A stretch of 52,459 nt of DNA from FEN-1099 sp964511015. Lineage in GTDB: Bacteria > Lernaellota > Lernaellaia > Lernaellales > Lernaellaceae. Below are positions 1 through 8,970 of this stretch, one piece after another. Location: assembly GCA_964511015.1 (NCBI GenBank), contig CAZEDX010000027.1, positions 1-52,459 on the forward strand. Reading direction: 5' to 3'. Made by a program: the position numbers and the translations under genes. The notes under the pieces were generated by a model that worked only from the letters and a program-made list of their open reading frames with translations, did no database searches and was not told the DNA's origin. Each line of letters begins with the position of its first letter. Position 1 is the first letter of the stretch.

Positions 1-73
1 CAGCGGTGATATACTCGCCGCGCTTTTTCTTGAAAGTTCGGATCAAATCGATAGTTTCAACCGCGAAATCCAT
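1..73 (-). CDS. ABC transporter ATP-binding protein, N-terminal fragment (runs off the window)
   Basis: Reading the minus strand from the ATG at 73 gives 24 codons beginning MDFAVETIDLIRTFKKK and continuing GEYITA at the window edge. This is the first beta-strand pair typical of ABC ATPases, ahead of the Walker A loop, which is not in the window. A GGAG box lies five bases upstream of the ATG, which supports the start. It is divergent from a PotD-like binding protein, so it could belong to the same polyamine-type uptake system. That link is inference; too little is visible to name a substrate. Confidence 0.5.
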   Translation of the reverse strand, partial: MDFAVETIDLIRTFKKKRGEYITA

Positions 74-198
74 GCCGTCTCCGTAGGGCACAATGCGAGG
101 CAACAAAGGCTATGCGGTTGCTCCAGTCCTGTCAAATCACGCGTGGGCGGTTGAATCCAAGGCGACAATATGGTTTGCTCATTTTGAGAAAGCTAGAG

Positions 199-1287
199 AT
201 GGTTGGCTACCGAAACAAGGCGATCCGTTGGGGTGCGCTAGCATCGGTACTATCACTGTTGCTGGTGTCGCTTTTCATCGATACGTCCTGTCGCCGGGGA
301 AACAAGTCCGGCTACACGCAAAGTCGCGTGCTGCGCGTGGCCAACTGGGAAGACTATCTGGCTCCGGGCACCTTGGAAGAGTTCACCAAACGAACCGGAA
401 TTGCTGTGGAACTGGAGACTTTTCCCGACGAAGACATCTTGCTTTCGCAGGTGCAAAGCGATCCGGCGCGGTACGACGTGATTTTTCCCAGCCGTGACCG
501 GTTCTGTTTGTTGTTGAAGTCCAAGCTGCTAGCACCGCTGCCGCGTGAATCCCTGACCGGTCGCGAGCAGATAGATCCAGAATACTTGAAGGTGCCTTGC
601 GATCCCAACGGCGCATTTTTCGTTCCCTATCTGATGGGAGCGACAGGTATCGGTTATAATGACAAGCAATTTCCTAACGGAGTCAACAGCTGGCGCTCGC
701 TGTTGGACACCAAGTGGGCCTCGCGTGCGGCTTTCTTGAACAACAGCGACGAAGTGTTGGCCATTGCCCTGCGGATGATGGGTCTAAGTGTTAACGCTAC
801 CGATCCGAAAGACATTTTTGCGGCGGGAGAGATGTTAGTGAATCCGGTACGGGCTTCGCGCGGGATGTTGGATCCAGTGCAAATTCGCGACGGGCTCGCC
901 AATGGCGAGCTGCTAATCGCGCAGACTTACAGCGGCGAAGCACTGTGGGCGGCTCGTAAAAACCCCCATGTGCGCTTTGTCTTGCCTGTCGAAGGTTGTG
1001 TGCGTTGGGTCGACCTGATGGCCATTCCGGCGGAAGCCCCACATCGCGAGGCTGCCCTACAGTTTCTTCGCTACATGCTCGAGCCGGCGGTCAATGCCGC
1101 GTGCGCGCGATATCTCGGATACGACACGCCAAATTTGGCGGCACGGCGCTTGCTGGGCGAGGGAACAGCAGATGGCGGCGGATCCGGAATTTCTCTGGCC
1201 GAGGTGCAACGCTGTGAGTTTTTTGACATCGATCAATCGATCCGTGCTACTCGCAATGAGGTCTGGGAGTCACTCAAAAACCAATAG
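199..1287 (+). CDS. PotD-like (spermidine/putrescine-type) ABC transporter substrate-binding lipoprotein
   Basis: The protein of about 362 residues matches periplasmic polyamine-binding proteins. It has LRVANWEDYLAPGTLEEFTK near the N-terminus, then a bacterial solute-binding fold with a PYLMGATGIGYND segment and the closing YLGYDTPN region. I chose the ATG at 199 because it is followed directly by a basic, hydrophobic signal segment ending in a Cys (LFIDTSC), a weak lipobox. An upstream in-frame start at 112 would add an unlikely non-signal leader. The gene ends only nine bases before the hybrid kinase, so the two are probably cotranscribed. The protein may act as a sensor partner as well as a transport protein. 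The exact ligand cannot be read from sequence. Confidence 0.8.
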   Translation: MVGYRNKAIRWGALASVLSLLLVSLFIDTSCRRGNKSGYTQSRVLRVANWEDYLAPGTLEEFTKRTGIAVELETFPDEDILLSQVQSDPARYDVIFPSRDRFCLLLKSKLLAPLPRESLTGREQIDPEYLKVPCDPNGAFFVPYLMGATGIGYNDKQFPNGVNSWRSLLDTKWASRAAFLNNSDEVLAIALRMMGLSVNATDPKDIFAAGEMLVNPVRASRGMLDPVQIRDGLANGELLIAQTYSGEALWAARKNPHVRFVLPVEGCVRWVDLMAIPAEAPHREAALQFLRYMLEPAVNAACARYLGYDTPNLAARRLLGEGTADGGGSGISLAEVQRCEFFDIDQSIRATRNEVWESLKNQ

Positions 1288-1296
1288 CGAGGTGCT

Positions 1297-4278
1297 GTGC
1301 TGGGACGTATTGGGTTTCGCATCGGCCTAATCCTATTTGCCGCGGCATTCGTGCCGTTGGCGGCGTTGTTATTCACCAGCTATGTCGAGATTCGCAATGG
1401 ACTAGCCGCGCAGATTCAAGAGCACATTTTGTACAATGCCCGGATTATCGCCGGCACCATTGAATCGCGCATTGCTCGATCCCAGGCGATGTTGCGTGTG
1501 CTTTGCCAGAGCCGAGTGATTGCCAATAGCCGGTCGATGTCACGCACACAACTGGAAGAGGAGCTGCAACGCATTCAGCTTCTCGCGGGAACTTTCGATG
1601 ACATGACCTTACTTTCGCCCAACGGAAACGTGCTGGCGAGCACCACCTACGACTACCAGGGCGAATGGTCCGGACAATCTTGGTTTCTCAAAGCTCGTGA
1701 CGGCAACGACGTGCTTGGACGCGCCCATTTCATTCTCAACAAGCGCATGTCCGCCGCCGAGATGTGTGTTCCCGTGCGGCCCGGGCTCGACAAGGTACTC
1801 TGCGGCCGTTTGCCACTACAGACACGTCAGGATGGAGAACCGGGACCCCAGTACAGCGTCGGCCAGGTGTTATCAGCCACACCCATGAGCGACTACATTC
1901 ACGCCTTTCTGCTCAATGAAAAAGGGCGGGTATTGGTCCATCCCGACGAACGATGGCTGTACGAATTGCTGCCGCCGCAAGACCAACTACGTACTCTTCT
2001 GGCTGCAGGCGGCGGACGACTGTGGGTGCGGGAAGGACGCGGGGTGTTTTACGGTGTCGCCTTTGTGCACGACCAAAGCGGCATGATGGACGAAAGGTGG
2101 GCGGTGGTTGTGGCCGCTTCGTCGCCAGAAGCGTTAGCACCATTGAGAAGCTACTATCATGGTATGGGCATTGCGGCCCTTTTTGGTCTGTTTCTGGCTG
2201 TGGCCTTGGCGGTATATTTGGCTCGCGGTCTGACGGTACCCATTCGGCGATTGGTCAATGCGGTGACGCGATTGGCCGGTGGCGATTTGTCCGCTCGCGT
2301 CGAGGTGCGCGGCTCGCATGAGTTGGCCGCCCTTGGACGTCATTTCAATGATATGGCCGAAGATCTTGCCTTGGCGATGCAACGCATTCGTGATTCTGAA
2401 CAACGTTTCCGTACCCTAGTTGAAACCGCCGGGGAAGGGATCTGGGCGCTTGACCAAAATGGCGACATCCTGCACGCCAATCCATCTCTTGAACGCATGT
2501 GTGGCGTTGAGGCGATGCAAGGCCATAATGTTGGAGATTATCTGGAAGTACTGGAACCCCACCATGCCAGCACCCGGGAATTGATCGATCCGCCAGTTCC
2601 CTCGCTGGAAATGAAGTGGAGAACCTCGGCCGGCAAAGAGATCTGGGTTATCTATGCGGCGCGGCGACTGGAACAAAACGGACAGCGGGGAACCGAGACG
2701 TTCGCGGTAATCACCGACATTACTGAGCGCAAGAGCATGGAGCACCAACTGGCCCGCTACAGCCAGAACCTTGAACGAATGGTCGAGGAACGCACGGCCC
2801 AACTGGCAGAACAATCTCACCGTTTGGAAGAAGCGTTGGGTCGGGCGGAAAAAGCTGACCGGTCCAAGAGCGACTACCTGAGTCGCATGAGCCATGAGAT
2901 TCGCACCCCCCTCAACAGTATTATGGGCTTCGCCGACCTGACACTGATGGGCATCAGCGGCGATATTCCGGAAAAGGTGCGGCACGACGTTAAGATCATC
3001 AAAGACAGCGCGCAGTACCTGCTGAAAATGATCAATGACATCCTCGACGCGGCGAAGATCCAGGCAGGCATGCTTGATCTCGAGATCGGCGACATAGATG
3101 CAGGGCCTTTGGTGGAACGCATTGTCGAAAGCATGCAGGGCGTAGCGACGAAGAAAGGCCTTGTTCTCAAGAATGACATACCAAGTACTAGCTTGTGGAT
3201 CAGGGCCGACGAGATGCGCTTTCAACAGATTCTCAATAATCTGTTGTCCAATGCTCTGAAATATACCGACCAGGGGCAGGTCACCTTGACGGCGGTTCCG
3301 GACGGGGACTGGTGGCGTTTTGTGGTGGAAGACACCGGTATTGGTATCGCGGAAAAGGACCTGCCGCACATTTTTGAAGAATTCCGGCAGATCAAGGGCA
3401 CGGGGCGTGAAGGTTCAGGATTGGGTCTGGCTTTGGTGCGTTTGCTGGTGGAGAAAATGAATGGTCGGGTGTGGGCGGAAAGCACATACCGGGTCGGGTC
3501 GCGTTTCTACTTTGTCTTGCCCGCGGGTAAAGCGAGCGAGGGAATGAGGCAGAAGAAATACAAATGGCTGGAGTCGCGACCGCCCGCACGAGTCGCTATT
3601 TTAGCCGCCAATCCCGATGTGGCCGATTTTTTGTCTCGCGAATTGCTCTTGGCCGGTGTTGCTCAGGTTGAGAAGCTCTCCATGTTCGAAGCGGCGCGGT
3701 CCCTGGTCACGTTCGAACCCGAAGTTATTGTTGTCGCCCCCTTCGGAGAAGGTCAGGATGTGTGGGGGACGTTACCGGCTCTGGTGGAAGAAAGAAGTTT
3801 CCGGCGAGCCAATCCGGTTCTCGTCAATATGAACCTTTCCACCGGCCAAGGATTTGTGTTAGGACTAGCGGACATCTTGGGTACGCCGGTGACGGAGAAC
3901 GGGCTGGCCGGGCTTTTAGAATTGTATGACCAACAACCACGACGCATCTTACTGGCACAGGATCGGTTTGAGGAAGCGGTGCAGACGAGTTCGCTACTAA
4001 GACGCCAAGAAATTGAAGTGGTCAAGGCATTCACCATTACCGACACAATGGAACTGTTGGAAAACGTGGTGTTCGATTGCCTGTTGGTCGATGTGACCAT
4101 GGGAAACGGGCAAGGAGTCGCCCTGCTGGAACGAGTGCGGCAGCGCGCTGCTCACGTACCATTGGTTATGCTCGTACCTACCCAAGGCCAGGAGGAACTG
4201 CGTCGCGTGCTAGCTAATGCCGCAGATAGCTGGCCAACAGTAAGACTGACCGGTGACCTTCTTTATTGCCGCGGTTAG
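1297..4278 (+). CDS. Hybrid sensor histidine kinase (Cache-HAMP-PAS-HisKA-HATPase-REC-like)
   Basis: This 993-residue kinase starts at a GTG preceded by GAGG. Domains in order: a membrane helix (about 5-28), a periplasmic Cache-like sensor (30-285), a second helix (288-312), HAMP (to about 365), PAS (370-475), a coiled coil, HisKA with the phospho-acceptor His533 in MSHEIRTPLNS, and HATPase_c with the N box (NNLLSNALKY), G1 box (Asp679 in EDTGIGI) and G2 box (GSGLGLAL). The C-terminal part resembles two receiver domains. The first is degenerate; the second keeps an Asp in LLVDVTM but stops early, without the usual KP-containing last strand. Its position directly behind a solute-binding protein suggests that protein feeds it a signal. 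No cognate regulator is adjacent. Confidence 0.9.
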   Translation: MLGRIGFRIGLILFAAAFVPLAALLFTSYVEIRNGLAAQIQEHILYNARIIAGTIESRIARSQAMLRVLCQSRVIANSRSMSRTQLEEELQRIQLLAGTFDDMTLLSPNGNVLASTTYDYQGEWSGQSWFLKARDGNDVLGRAHFILNKRMSAAEMCVPVRPGLDKVLCGRLPLQTRQDGEPGPQYSVGQVLSATPMSDYIHAFLLNEKGRVLVHPDERWLYELLPPQDQLRTLLAAGGGRLWVREGRGVFYGVAFVHDQSGMMDERWAVVVAASSPEALAPLRSYYHGMGIAALFGLFLAVALAVYLARGLTVPIRRLVNAVTRLAGGDLSARVEVRGSHELAALGRHFNDMAEDLALAMQRIRDSEQRFRTLVETAGEGIWALDQNGDILHANPSLERMCGVEAMQGHNVGDYLEVLEPHHASTRELIDPPVPSLEMKWRTSAGKEIWVIYAARRLEQNGQRGTETFAVITDITERKSMEHQLARYSQNLERMVEERTAQLAEQSHRLEEALGRAEKADRSKSDYLSRMSHEIRTPLNSIMGFADLTLMGISGDIPEKVRHDVKIIKDSAQYLLKMINDILDAAKIQAGMLDLEIGDIDAGPLVERIVESMQGVATKKGLVLKNDIPSTSLWIRADEMRFQQILNNLLSNALKYTDQGQVTLTAVPDGDWWRFVVEDTGIGIAEKDLPHIFEEFRQIKGTGREGSGLGLALVRLLVEKMNGRVWAESTYRVGSRFYFVLPAGKASEGMRQKKYKWLESRPPARVAILAANPDVADFLSRELLLAGVAQVEKLSMFEAARSLVTFEPEVIVVAPFGEGQDVWGTLPALVEERSFRRANPVLVNMNLSTGQGFVLGLADILGTPVTENGLAGLLELYDQQPRRILLAQDRFEEAVQTSSLLRRQEIEVVKAFTITDTMELLENVVFDCLLVDVTMGNGQGVALLERVRQRAAHVPLVMLVPTQGQEELRRVLANAADSWPTVRLTGDLLYCRG

Positions 4279-4492
4279 ACACAATCGTCGGAAACCAGTG
4301 GCGCCTAACTGTTGGACAATTCTTCGTTTTCCGACAATTCCCCGGCCGATTGCCTTGACGGCATCTGGGCCTCGTGATAAACGAAATCCACGCAATCGAA
4401 GCGCTTTCTGTGGGGGTTTTCACGACTGCCGGTCGACAATGTCGGCAGCTCGCGGAAAGGGTCCGCAGTGACCGGCTGGCTTTGAGGTGGCG

Positions 4493-6451
4493 ATGGGCAA
4501 GATCTTCTTCTGTTGCTGGGCGGGGCGGGTGATCGACAACCGCCAGCGCCCGGATTCTGAACGGACCGCTCCTTCTGATCTCATACTGCCGTTCGATTTC
4601 GCCAGCGATAGCGACATCCGTGCCTTTATTGGTTGGGATGGTTTTGCGCTGATGGATTCCGCTATTTCGATCGTGTCGTTGTGTCGCGAGTACATGCAGG
4701 CCGTGCAAGCCGAAGCCAGTTGTGGGGAGTGTTTTCCCTGTCGCGTAGGCACGCGAGTAGCTGCCCAATTACTTGGCCGACTCGCTGACGGCCAGGCCAC
4801 CCAATCTGATCTCGACCAACTTGTTGCCCTGCTCCACGATATCTCGCGGTTGTCCAAGTGCCAGGTCGGTCAGACGGCACCTCGACCGGTTCTTGCCGCG
4901 TTGGAGCACCTCGGCATGGAATTCGACAAGTGTGTCGCGTCTGGTTGCCGGCTGGCGCCAGTGCGCTTGTTGACGCGCATTTCGGCGCCTTGCCAAGAGG
5001 CATGCCCAGCTCATCTTAATATTCCCATCTATATCGAAGACATCAAGAAGCGGCGTTACCTCGACAGTGTGGATACGGCGCGAGAAGGGTGTGTGATGCC
5101 GGCGGTTCTGGGGCGCGTATGTGTGCGCCCGTGCGAATCGAATTGCCGGCGCGCGAACGTTGATGAGCCGCTACAGATCAAGTACCTCAAGCGTTTTGCC
5201 GCCGATTATGAAATGAATCACGGACAGGCGCCCCGCCGGGTAAAAGCTTCCGCCAGCCGCAAGCACGTGGCGGTGATCGGGGCTGGTCCAGCGGGTCTGG
5301 CTTGTGCGGAGAAACTGGCCCTGAAAGGGCATCGGGTGACGATCTTTGAAGCATTGCCCGAACCGGGAGGCATGGCGGCAGTCGGTATTCCGGACTACCG
5401 TTTGCCGCGTTCGGTGTTGCGCCGGGAGGCGGCGCTGATCGAAGAACTCGGGGTGCAGATTGTCTACAACAAACGCCTGGGACAAGACGAATTCACTTGG
5501 GCCGCGTTACGCGGAATGGGCTTCGACGCGCTTTTTGTGGGCATTGGCGCGCATTCTTCCAATAAACTCGGCGCCGAGGGTGAGGACCGAGCGTACAAGG
5601 GATTTGTGCACGGCGTCCATTTTCTACGCGCGATTGCCTTGGGTCACGAGGTAACCTTAGGCCAGAAGATGGCCGTGGTGGGTGGCGGAAACGTTGCCAT
5701 CGATTGTGTGCGCTCGGCCCTTCGCGTCGGCTTTACGGACGTCAACCTCATCTACCGGCGAACAATCAAGGAAATGCCGGCCGATGCCGTGGAAATCAGA
5801 GATGCTCAAGATGAAGGCGTCAAATTCCATTTCTTGTGCAATCCGACCCGCCTCTTGGCAAATTCCGACAACCAGTTGATCGGCATGGAACTGCTGCGAA
5901 TGGAACTGGGCGAACCTGATGCCTCCGGGCGTCGGCGGCCTGTGCCAGTGAAGGGCAGCGAATTCATTATCGAGACCGACGTTGTCATTCCCGCCATCGG
6001 GCAGCAACCAAATTTTGATTTTCTCGCCCCGGCGGACGGATTGGAAATCACCAAATGGGGCACAATCGCGGCCGATGCCTACACCGGTGCGACCAAAGTG
6101 CCAGGCGTCTTTGCCGGCGGCGATTGTGTAACCGGGGCAGCCACATTGATTGAAGCCGTGGCCGCGGGCAATCGCGCCGCGGTATTCATCGATCGCTATC
6201 TGAACGGCGAAGCGCTAGATTTGGACGGCGCACAACGTCTCGAACGATTGATGAAAAAAGTGCAAGTCTATAATTCCGCAGAAAAGGTGGAATTGCCACG
6301 GGGGGTGCCGCGGCAAGGCTTTACACATTTGCCCGTCTCCTACCGTGTTAAGAACTTCGAAGAGGTGGAGCATGTGATGACCGCCGAAGCGGCGACGACC
6401 GAAGCCAGTCGCTGTCTGCGGTGTTTCCGGGTAGTGGGGGTGGCGCTATGA
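4493..6451 (+). CDS. SfrB-like NAD(P)H/FAD iron-sulfur oxidoreductase (NuoF Fe-S domain + GltD-like domain)
   Basis: A soluble flavoprotein of about 652 residues. The N-terminus carries a NuoF-type iron-sulfur motif, SCGECFPCRVGT, starting near residue 76. Next comes a GltD-type Cys-rich segment (CQEACPAHLNIP, then GRVCVRPCESNC), an FAD-binding GxGxxG (VIGAGPAGLACAEKLA, about 257-275) and an NAD(P)-binding GGGNVAIDCVRSA (about 393-407), ending with GVFAGGDCVTGAATLIEA. This layout matches the beta subunit of the Geobacter NADPH:Fe(III) oxidoreductase SfrAB and related diaphorases. The ATG at 4493 has GAGG five bases upstream and gives the family-like start MGKIFFCC, so I prefer it to the GTG at 4487. 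The stop overlaps the next gene (ATGA), implying translational coupling and a two-subunit complex. Confidence 0.85.
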   Translation: MGKIFFCCWAGRVIDNRQRPDSERTAPSDLILPFDFASDSDIRAFIGWDGFALMDSAISIVSLCREYMQAVQAEASCGECFPCRVGTRVAAQLLGRLADGQATQSDLDQLVALLHDISRLSKCQVGQTAPRPVLAALEHLGMEFDKCVASGCRLAPVRLLTRISAPCQEACPAHLNIPIYIEDIKKRRYLDSVDTAREGCVMPAVLGRVCVRPCESNCRRANVDEPLQIKYLKRFAADYEMNHGQAPRRVKASASRKHVAVIGAGPAGLACAEKLALKGHRVTIFEALPEPGGMAAVGIPDYRLPRSVLRREAALIEELGVQIVYNKRLGQDEFTWAALRGMGFDALFVGIGAHSSNKLGAEGEDRAYKGFVHGVHFLRAIALGHEVTLGQKMAVVGGGNVAIDCVRSALRVGFTDVNLIYRRTIKEMPADAVEIRDAQDEGVKFHFLCNPTRLLANSDNQLIGMELLRMELGEPDASGRRRPVPVKGSEFIIETDVVIPAIGQQPNFDFLAPADGLEITKWGTIAADAYTGATKVPGVFAGGDCVTGAATLIEAVAAGNRAAVFIDRYLNGEALDLDGAQRLERLMKKVQVYNSAEKVELPRGVPRQGFTHLPVSYRVKNFEEVEHVMTAEAATTEASRCLRCFRVVGVAL

Positions 6452-6813
6452 AGACGACGGGCACGCCTCCAACGGTCCATCTGACCATCAACGGCCGTCC
6501 GGTTACCGCAGCGCCGGGGGAAACAATTCTCGAAGCCGCGCGGCATTTGGGCATCGAGATACCCACGCTCTGCCAACACGAATGGGTCAGTCCAATCGGC
6601 TCCTGCCGGCTATGCGTCGTTAAGGTGGAGGGAATCAACGGCACAGTCGCTTCGTGTACTACACCGGTGACCGAGGGGATGAAAGTCTCTACCGACGACG
6701 ATGAGCTGCTTCGCCTGCGCCGTCAGCAAATACAGTATATTCTGCTCAACCACCCGCTCGATTGCCCTGTCTGCGACAAAGCGGGCGAGTGCCGGTTGCA
6801 AGATCTGACCTAG
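6448..6813 (+). CDS. NuoG/SfrA-like molybdopterin oxidoreductase, N-terminal part ending at in-frame TAG
   Basis: Residues 1-121 form the N-terminal [2Fe-2S] and His/Cys domains of NuoG and formate-dehydrogenase-like subunits. The visible ligands are the C-x10-C-x2-C spacing around LCQHEWVSPIGSCRLC with a later Cys in VASCTTPV, and the HPLDCPVCDKAGECRLQDL His-Cys3 site. Translation then meets TAG at 6811-6813, while the same frame continues without a break into the rest of the protein. Homologues normally have an aromatic residue there (LQDL-x-Y), so a Tyr codon changed to TAG is the simplest reading. The ATG overlaps the stop of the SfrB-like gene. Alone, this fragment could not be a working oxidoreductase. 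Confidence 0.75.
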   Translation: MKTTGTPPTVHLTINGRPVTAAPGETILEAARHLGIEIPTLCQHEWVSPIGSCRLCVVKVEGINGTVASCTTPVTEGMKVSTDDDELLRLRRQQIQYILLNHPLDCPVCDKAGECRLQDLT

Positions 6814-6885
6814 TCCCTGGGTGTTGCACACCAGGCCTTCCAAGCGTCGTTTCCCGAACCGCAGCGAATTGACACGCAAAGTCGT

Positions 6886-8964
6886 TTGATCGAACGCAAC
6901 GACCAACGGTGTGTTCGTTGTGGACGTTGTGTATCTGTATGCCATGAAGTGATGGCGGTCGGTGCCTACCGCTTTACCGGCCGTGGCTATGCCTCACGCA
7001 TCGATACGAACGACGGTGGGCCGTTGGACTGCGAGTTCTGCGGACAATGCGTCGCGATTTGCCCGGTCGGGGCATTGTTGAGCAAGCCATTCAAACACCG
7101 GGCGCGCGTGTGGGATCTGCGGCCGGTAGAAACCGTATGCGGCTACTGCGGCGCCGGTTGCCAACTGGAACTGAACGTGCGTGGCCAACGGGTGCATCGA
7201 GTCACTTCGAACCGACGGCAGACATCGAATCGTGGCCTCCTTTGTGTTCGCGGCAGTTTCGGTTACGACACCGTGCATAGTGCCGATCGCGCGACCGAGC
7301 CTCGGGTGCGGCGGGAAGGCAAACCCATGGTGGTGGATCGCTCCGAAGCCCTGGAATCGGCCTTGGAAGGGTTGCGGCGGGCCACGGCCACGGGGGCGGA
7401 TGCCGTCGGTGTGTTGATTAGCGCGCGTTTGCCGATGGAAGACGTCTACTTGGCGGCGCGTGTATTCCATGACGTATTTGGCACCACGAACATCGCCCTG
7501 ACAGGGCAAGACGGTTACGTTGGCGCGTGGCGGACGGTTCGAAACCGGCTGGGTAGGGGTGGGTCCACCGCCACCTTCGACGATCTACTCCGGGCCGACG
7601 CCATCGTCTTGGTTGGCGCCGATCTCGCGGCAGAAATGCCGGTACCGCATCTGAACGTGCTCGCCGCCGTGCGCGAACACGACGCCCGTTTGATTTGCGC
7701 CCATTCGCTGCCGACCAAACTCGACGATTTCGCATCCGTGCGGTTGCGCTATCGGCCTGGTGAAGAAACCGCCGCGCTGTTGATGTTGGCGCGCGCTCTG
7801 GCCGATGCCAAAGGCCAGAATCTTGACTTTGTCATCAAGCACACCGAAGGATTCGCGGCGTTTAAAAGCGGTCTTGACCGGCTCGAAATGCATTCCTTGC
7901 TCCAACGAACCGGGCTCGAGTGGGATGAGGTTCGCAAAGCCGCCACCCAGTTGGCGGCCGCGAAAAGGCCGTTGATTGTCCTCGGCCAACAAGCCTTGGC
8001 CGGATCGGCGGAAGCCAACACCAATCTGGCGCTGGACCTGCTGGCCATGGTCGGCCATTTGGAGAACAGCCTGTTGCTCTGTGGCGACCGGGGCAACACC
8101 TGGGGCGCCTTGTTGGCTACCGAGGCGGCGGGTGTGAGCCCGCTTTCCTACCGAGGCGTCTTGGCGGCGGGTCTGGACGGCAAGCTCAGCGCTATGGTCA
8201 TTCTTGGCGGTGATCCGCTGGTCAGTTCGCTGCAAGCGGAGTCTTTGCGTAAGGCCATGGAAGTGACCGGCTTTGTCATTGTCGCCGATTCGTTTTTCAA
8301 CACTACGGCCGAGGGGGCAAATGTCTTCTTCCCCACGACGGTCTTGGCCGAACGCGGGGGACATGTTGTCTCGGCGGAAGGGCGTCTGCTGCGTCTACAG
8401 CGAGCGGTTGATCCGCTGGAAGGAACTACGGAGGAGTGGCTTTTGTTGGCGGAATTTGCGCGGCGATGGGGTCAACCTTTGGGCGACGAGTCGCTAACGG
8501 CTATTTGGCAGGAACTGCTCAGCCGCAACTCGGAATTGGCGGCATGTCATGCCCGGGTTACGAGTCAACAGGGAGTGCTACTGACTTCATTCGCGCAAAA
8601 GCTTGACATCCGGGTTGCGTTCGGGAGTGTGCCCAGACTCGCGGAACCCTTGGCCGGCGATTTGATTTTGGTGGCCGGCCCGACACTGGCACACAACGGG
8701 ACGCTGTCTCTCCGTTCTACCGGTCCTCGTCAGATCAGGCCCGAACCTTGGCTAGCGCTTCATCCGGCCGATGCAGGACGGCGCCAAATCGCCGACGGCG
8801 AGACCGTTCGAGTGCAGGGCGAGGGCCTGTCTTTGCCGGTGGTCGTCCACTACGACGCTCGTCTGTCGCCCGGCACCGCGTTCGCACCGGTTCATTTCCC
8901 CTCGTTCCCGGTAGCAAGAATGCTGAACAACGGGGCGTGTGTTTCGGTAACGATCAACAAGTAG
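6886..8964 (+). CDS. NuoG/SfrA-like molybdopterin oxidoreductase, main C-terminal part
   Basis: In frame with the preceding fragment (the intervening codons encode plausible NuoG-like sequence). It carries two [4Fe-4S] sites (CVRCGRCVSVCHEV and CEFCGQCVAICPVGAL), the molybdopterin-type N-terminal cluster (CGYCGAGC with a later NRGLLCVRG), the large oxidoreductase domain and a C-terminal dinucleotide-binding domain (GDLILVAGPTLAHNG). Where catalytic formate dehydrogenases have a Cys or Sec followed by His, this protein reads NRLGRGG. It is therefore probably not a formate dehydrogenase but an electron-transfer subunit like NuoG or SfrA. Read through the TAG, the whole protein would be about 838 residues. 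The ATG at 6886 is only the first in-frame start after the TAG and has no convincing ribosome-binding site. Confidence 0.8.
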   Translation: MIERNDQRCVRCGRCVSVCHEVMAVGAYRFTGRGYASRIDTNDGGPLDCEFCGQCVAICPVGALLSKPFKHRARVWDLRPVETVCGYCGAGCQLELNVRGQRVHRVTSNRRQTSNRGLLCVRGSFGYDTVHSADRATEPRVRREGKPMVVDRSEALESALEGLRRATATGADAVGVLISARLPMEDVYLAARVFHDVFGTTNIALTGQDGYVGAWRTVRNRLGRGGSTATFDDLLRADAIVLVGADLAAEMPVPHLNVLAAVREHDARLICAHSLPTKLDDFASVRLRYRPGEETAALLMLARALADAKGQNLDFVIKHTEGFAAFKSGLDRLEMHSLLQRTGLEWDEVRKAATQLAAAKRPLIVLGQQALAGSAEANTNLALDLLAMVGHLENSLLLCGDRGNTWGALLATEAAGVSPLSYRGVLAAGLDGKLSAMVILGGDPLVSSLQAESLRKAMEVTGFVIVADSFFNTTAEGANVFFPTTVLAERGGHVVSAEGRLLRLQRAVDPLEGTTEEWLLLAEFARRWGQPLGDESLTAIWQELLSRNSELAACHARVTSQQGVLLTSFAQKLDIRVAFGSVPRLAEPLAGDLILVAGPTLAHNGTLSLRSTGPRQIRPEPWLALHPADAGRRQIADGETVRVQGEGLSLPVVVHYDARLSPGTAFAPVHFPSFPVARMLNNGACVSVTINK

Positions 8965-8970
8965 CTTGGA

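Noticed and set aside
6811..6813. Pyrrolysine or genome-wide amber recoding
   Set aside because: The two interrupted families expect Tyr and Glu at the TAG sites, neither is a methylamine methyltransferase, and TAG is used as a normal terminator by several genes in the window.
6886..8964. Formate dehydrogenase alpha subunit
   Set aside because: The catalytic Cys/Sec-His pair is absent (NRLGRGG instead), so a NuoG/SfrA-like role is preferred.
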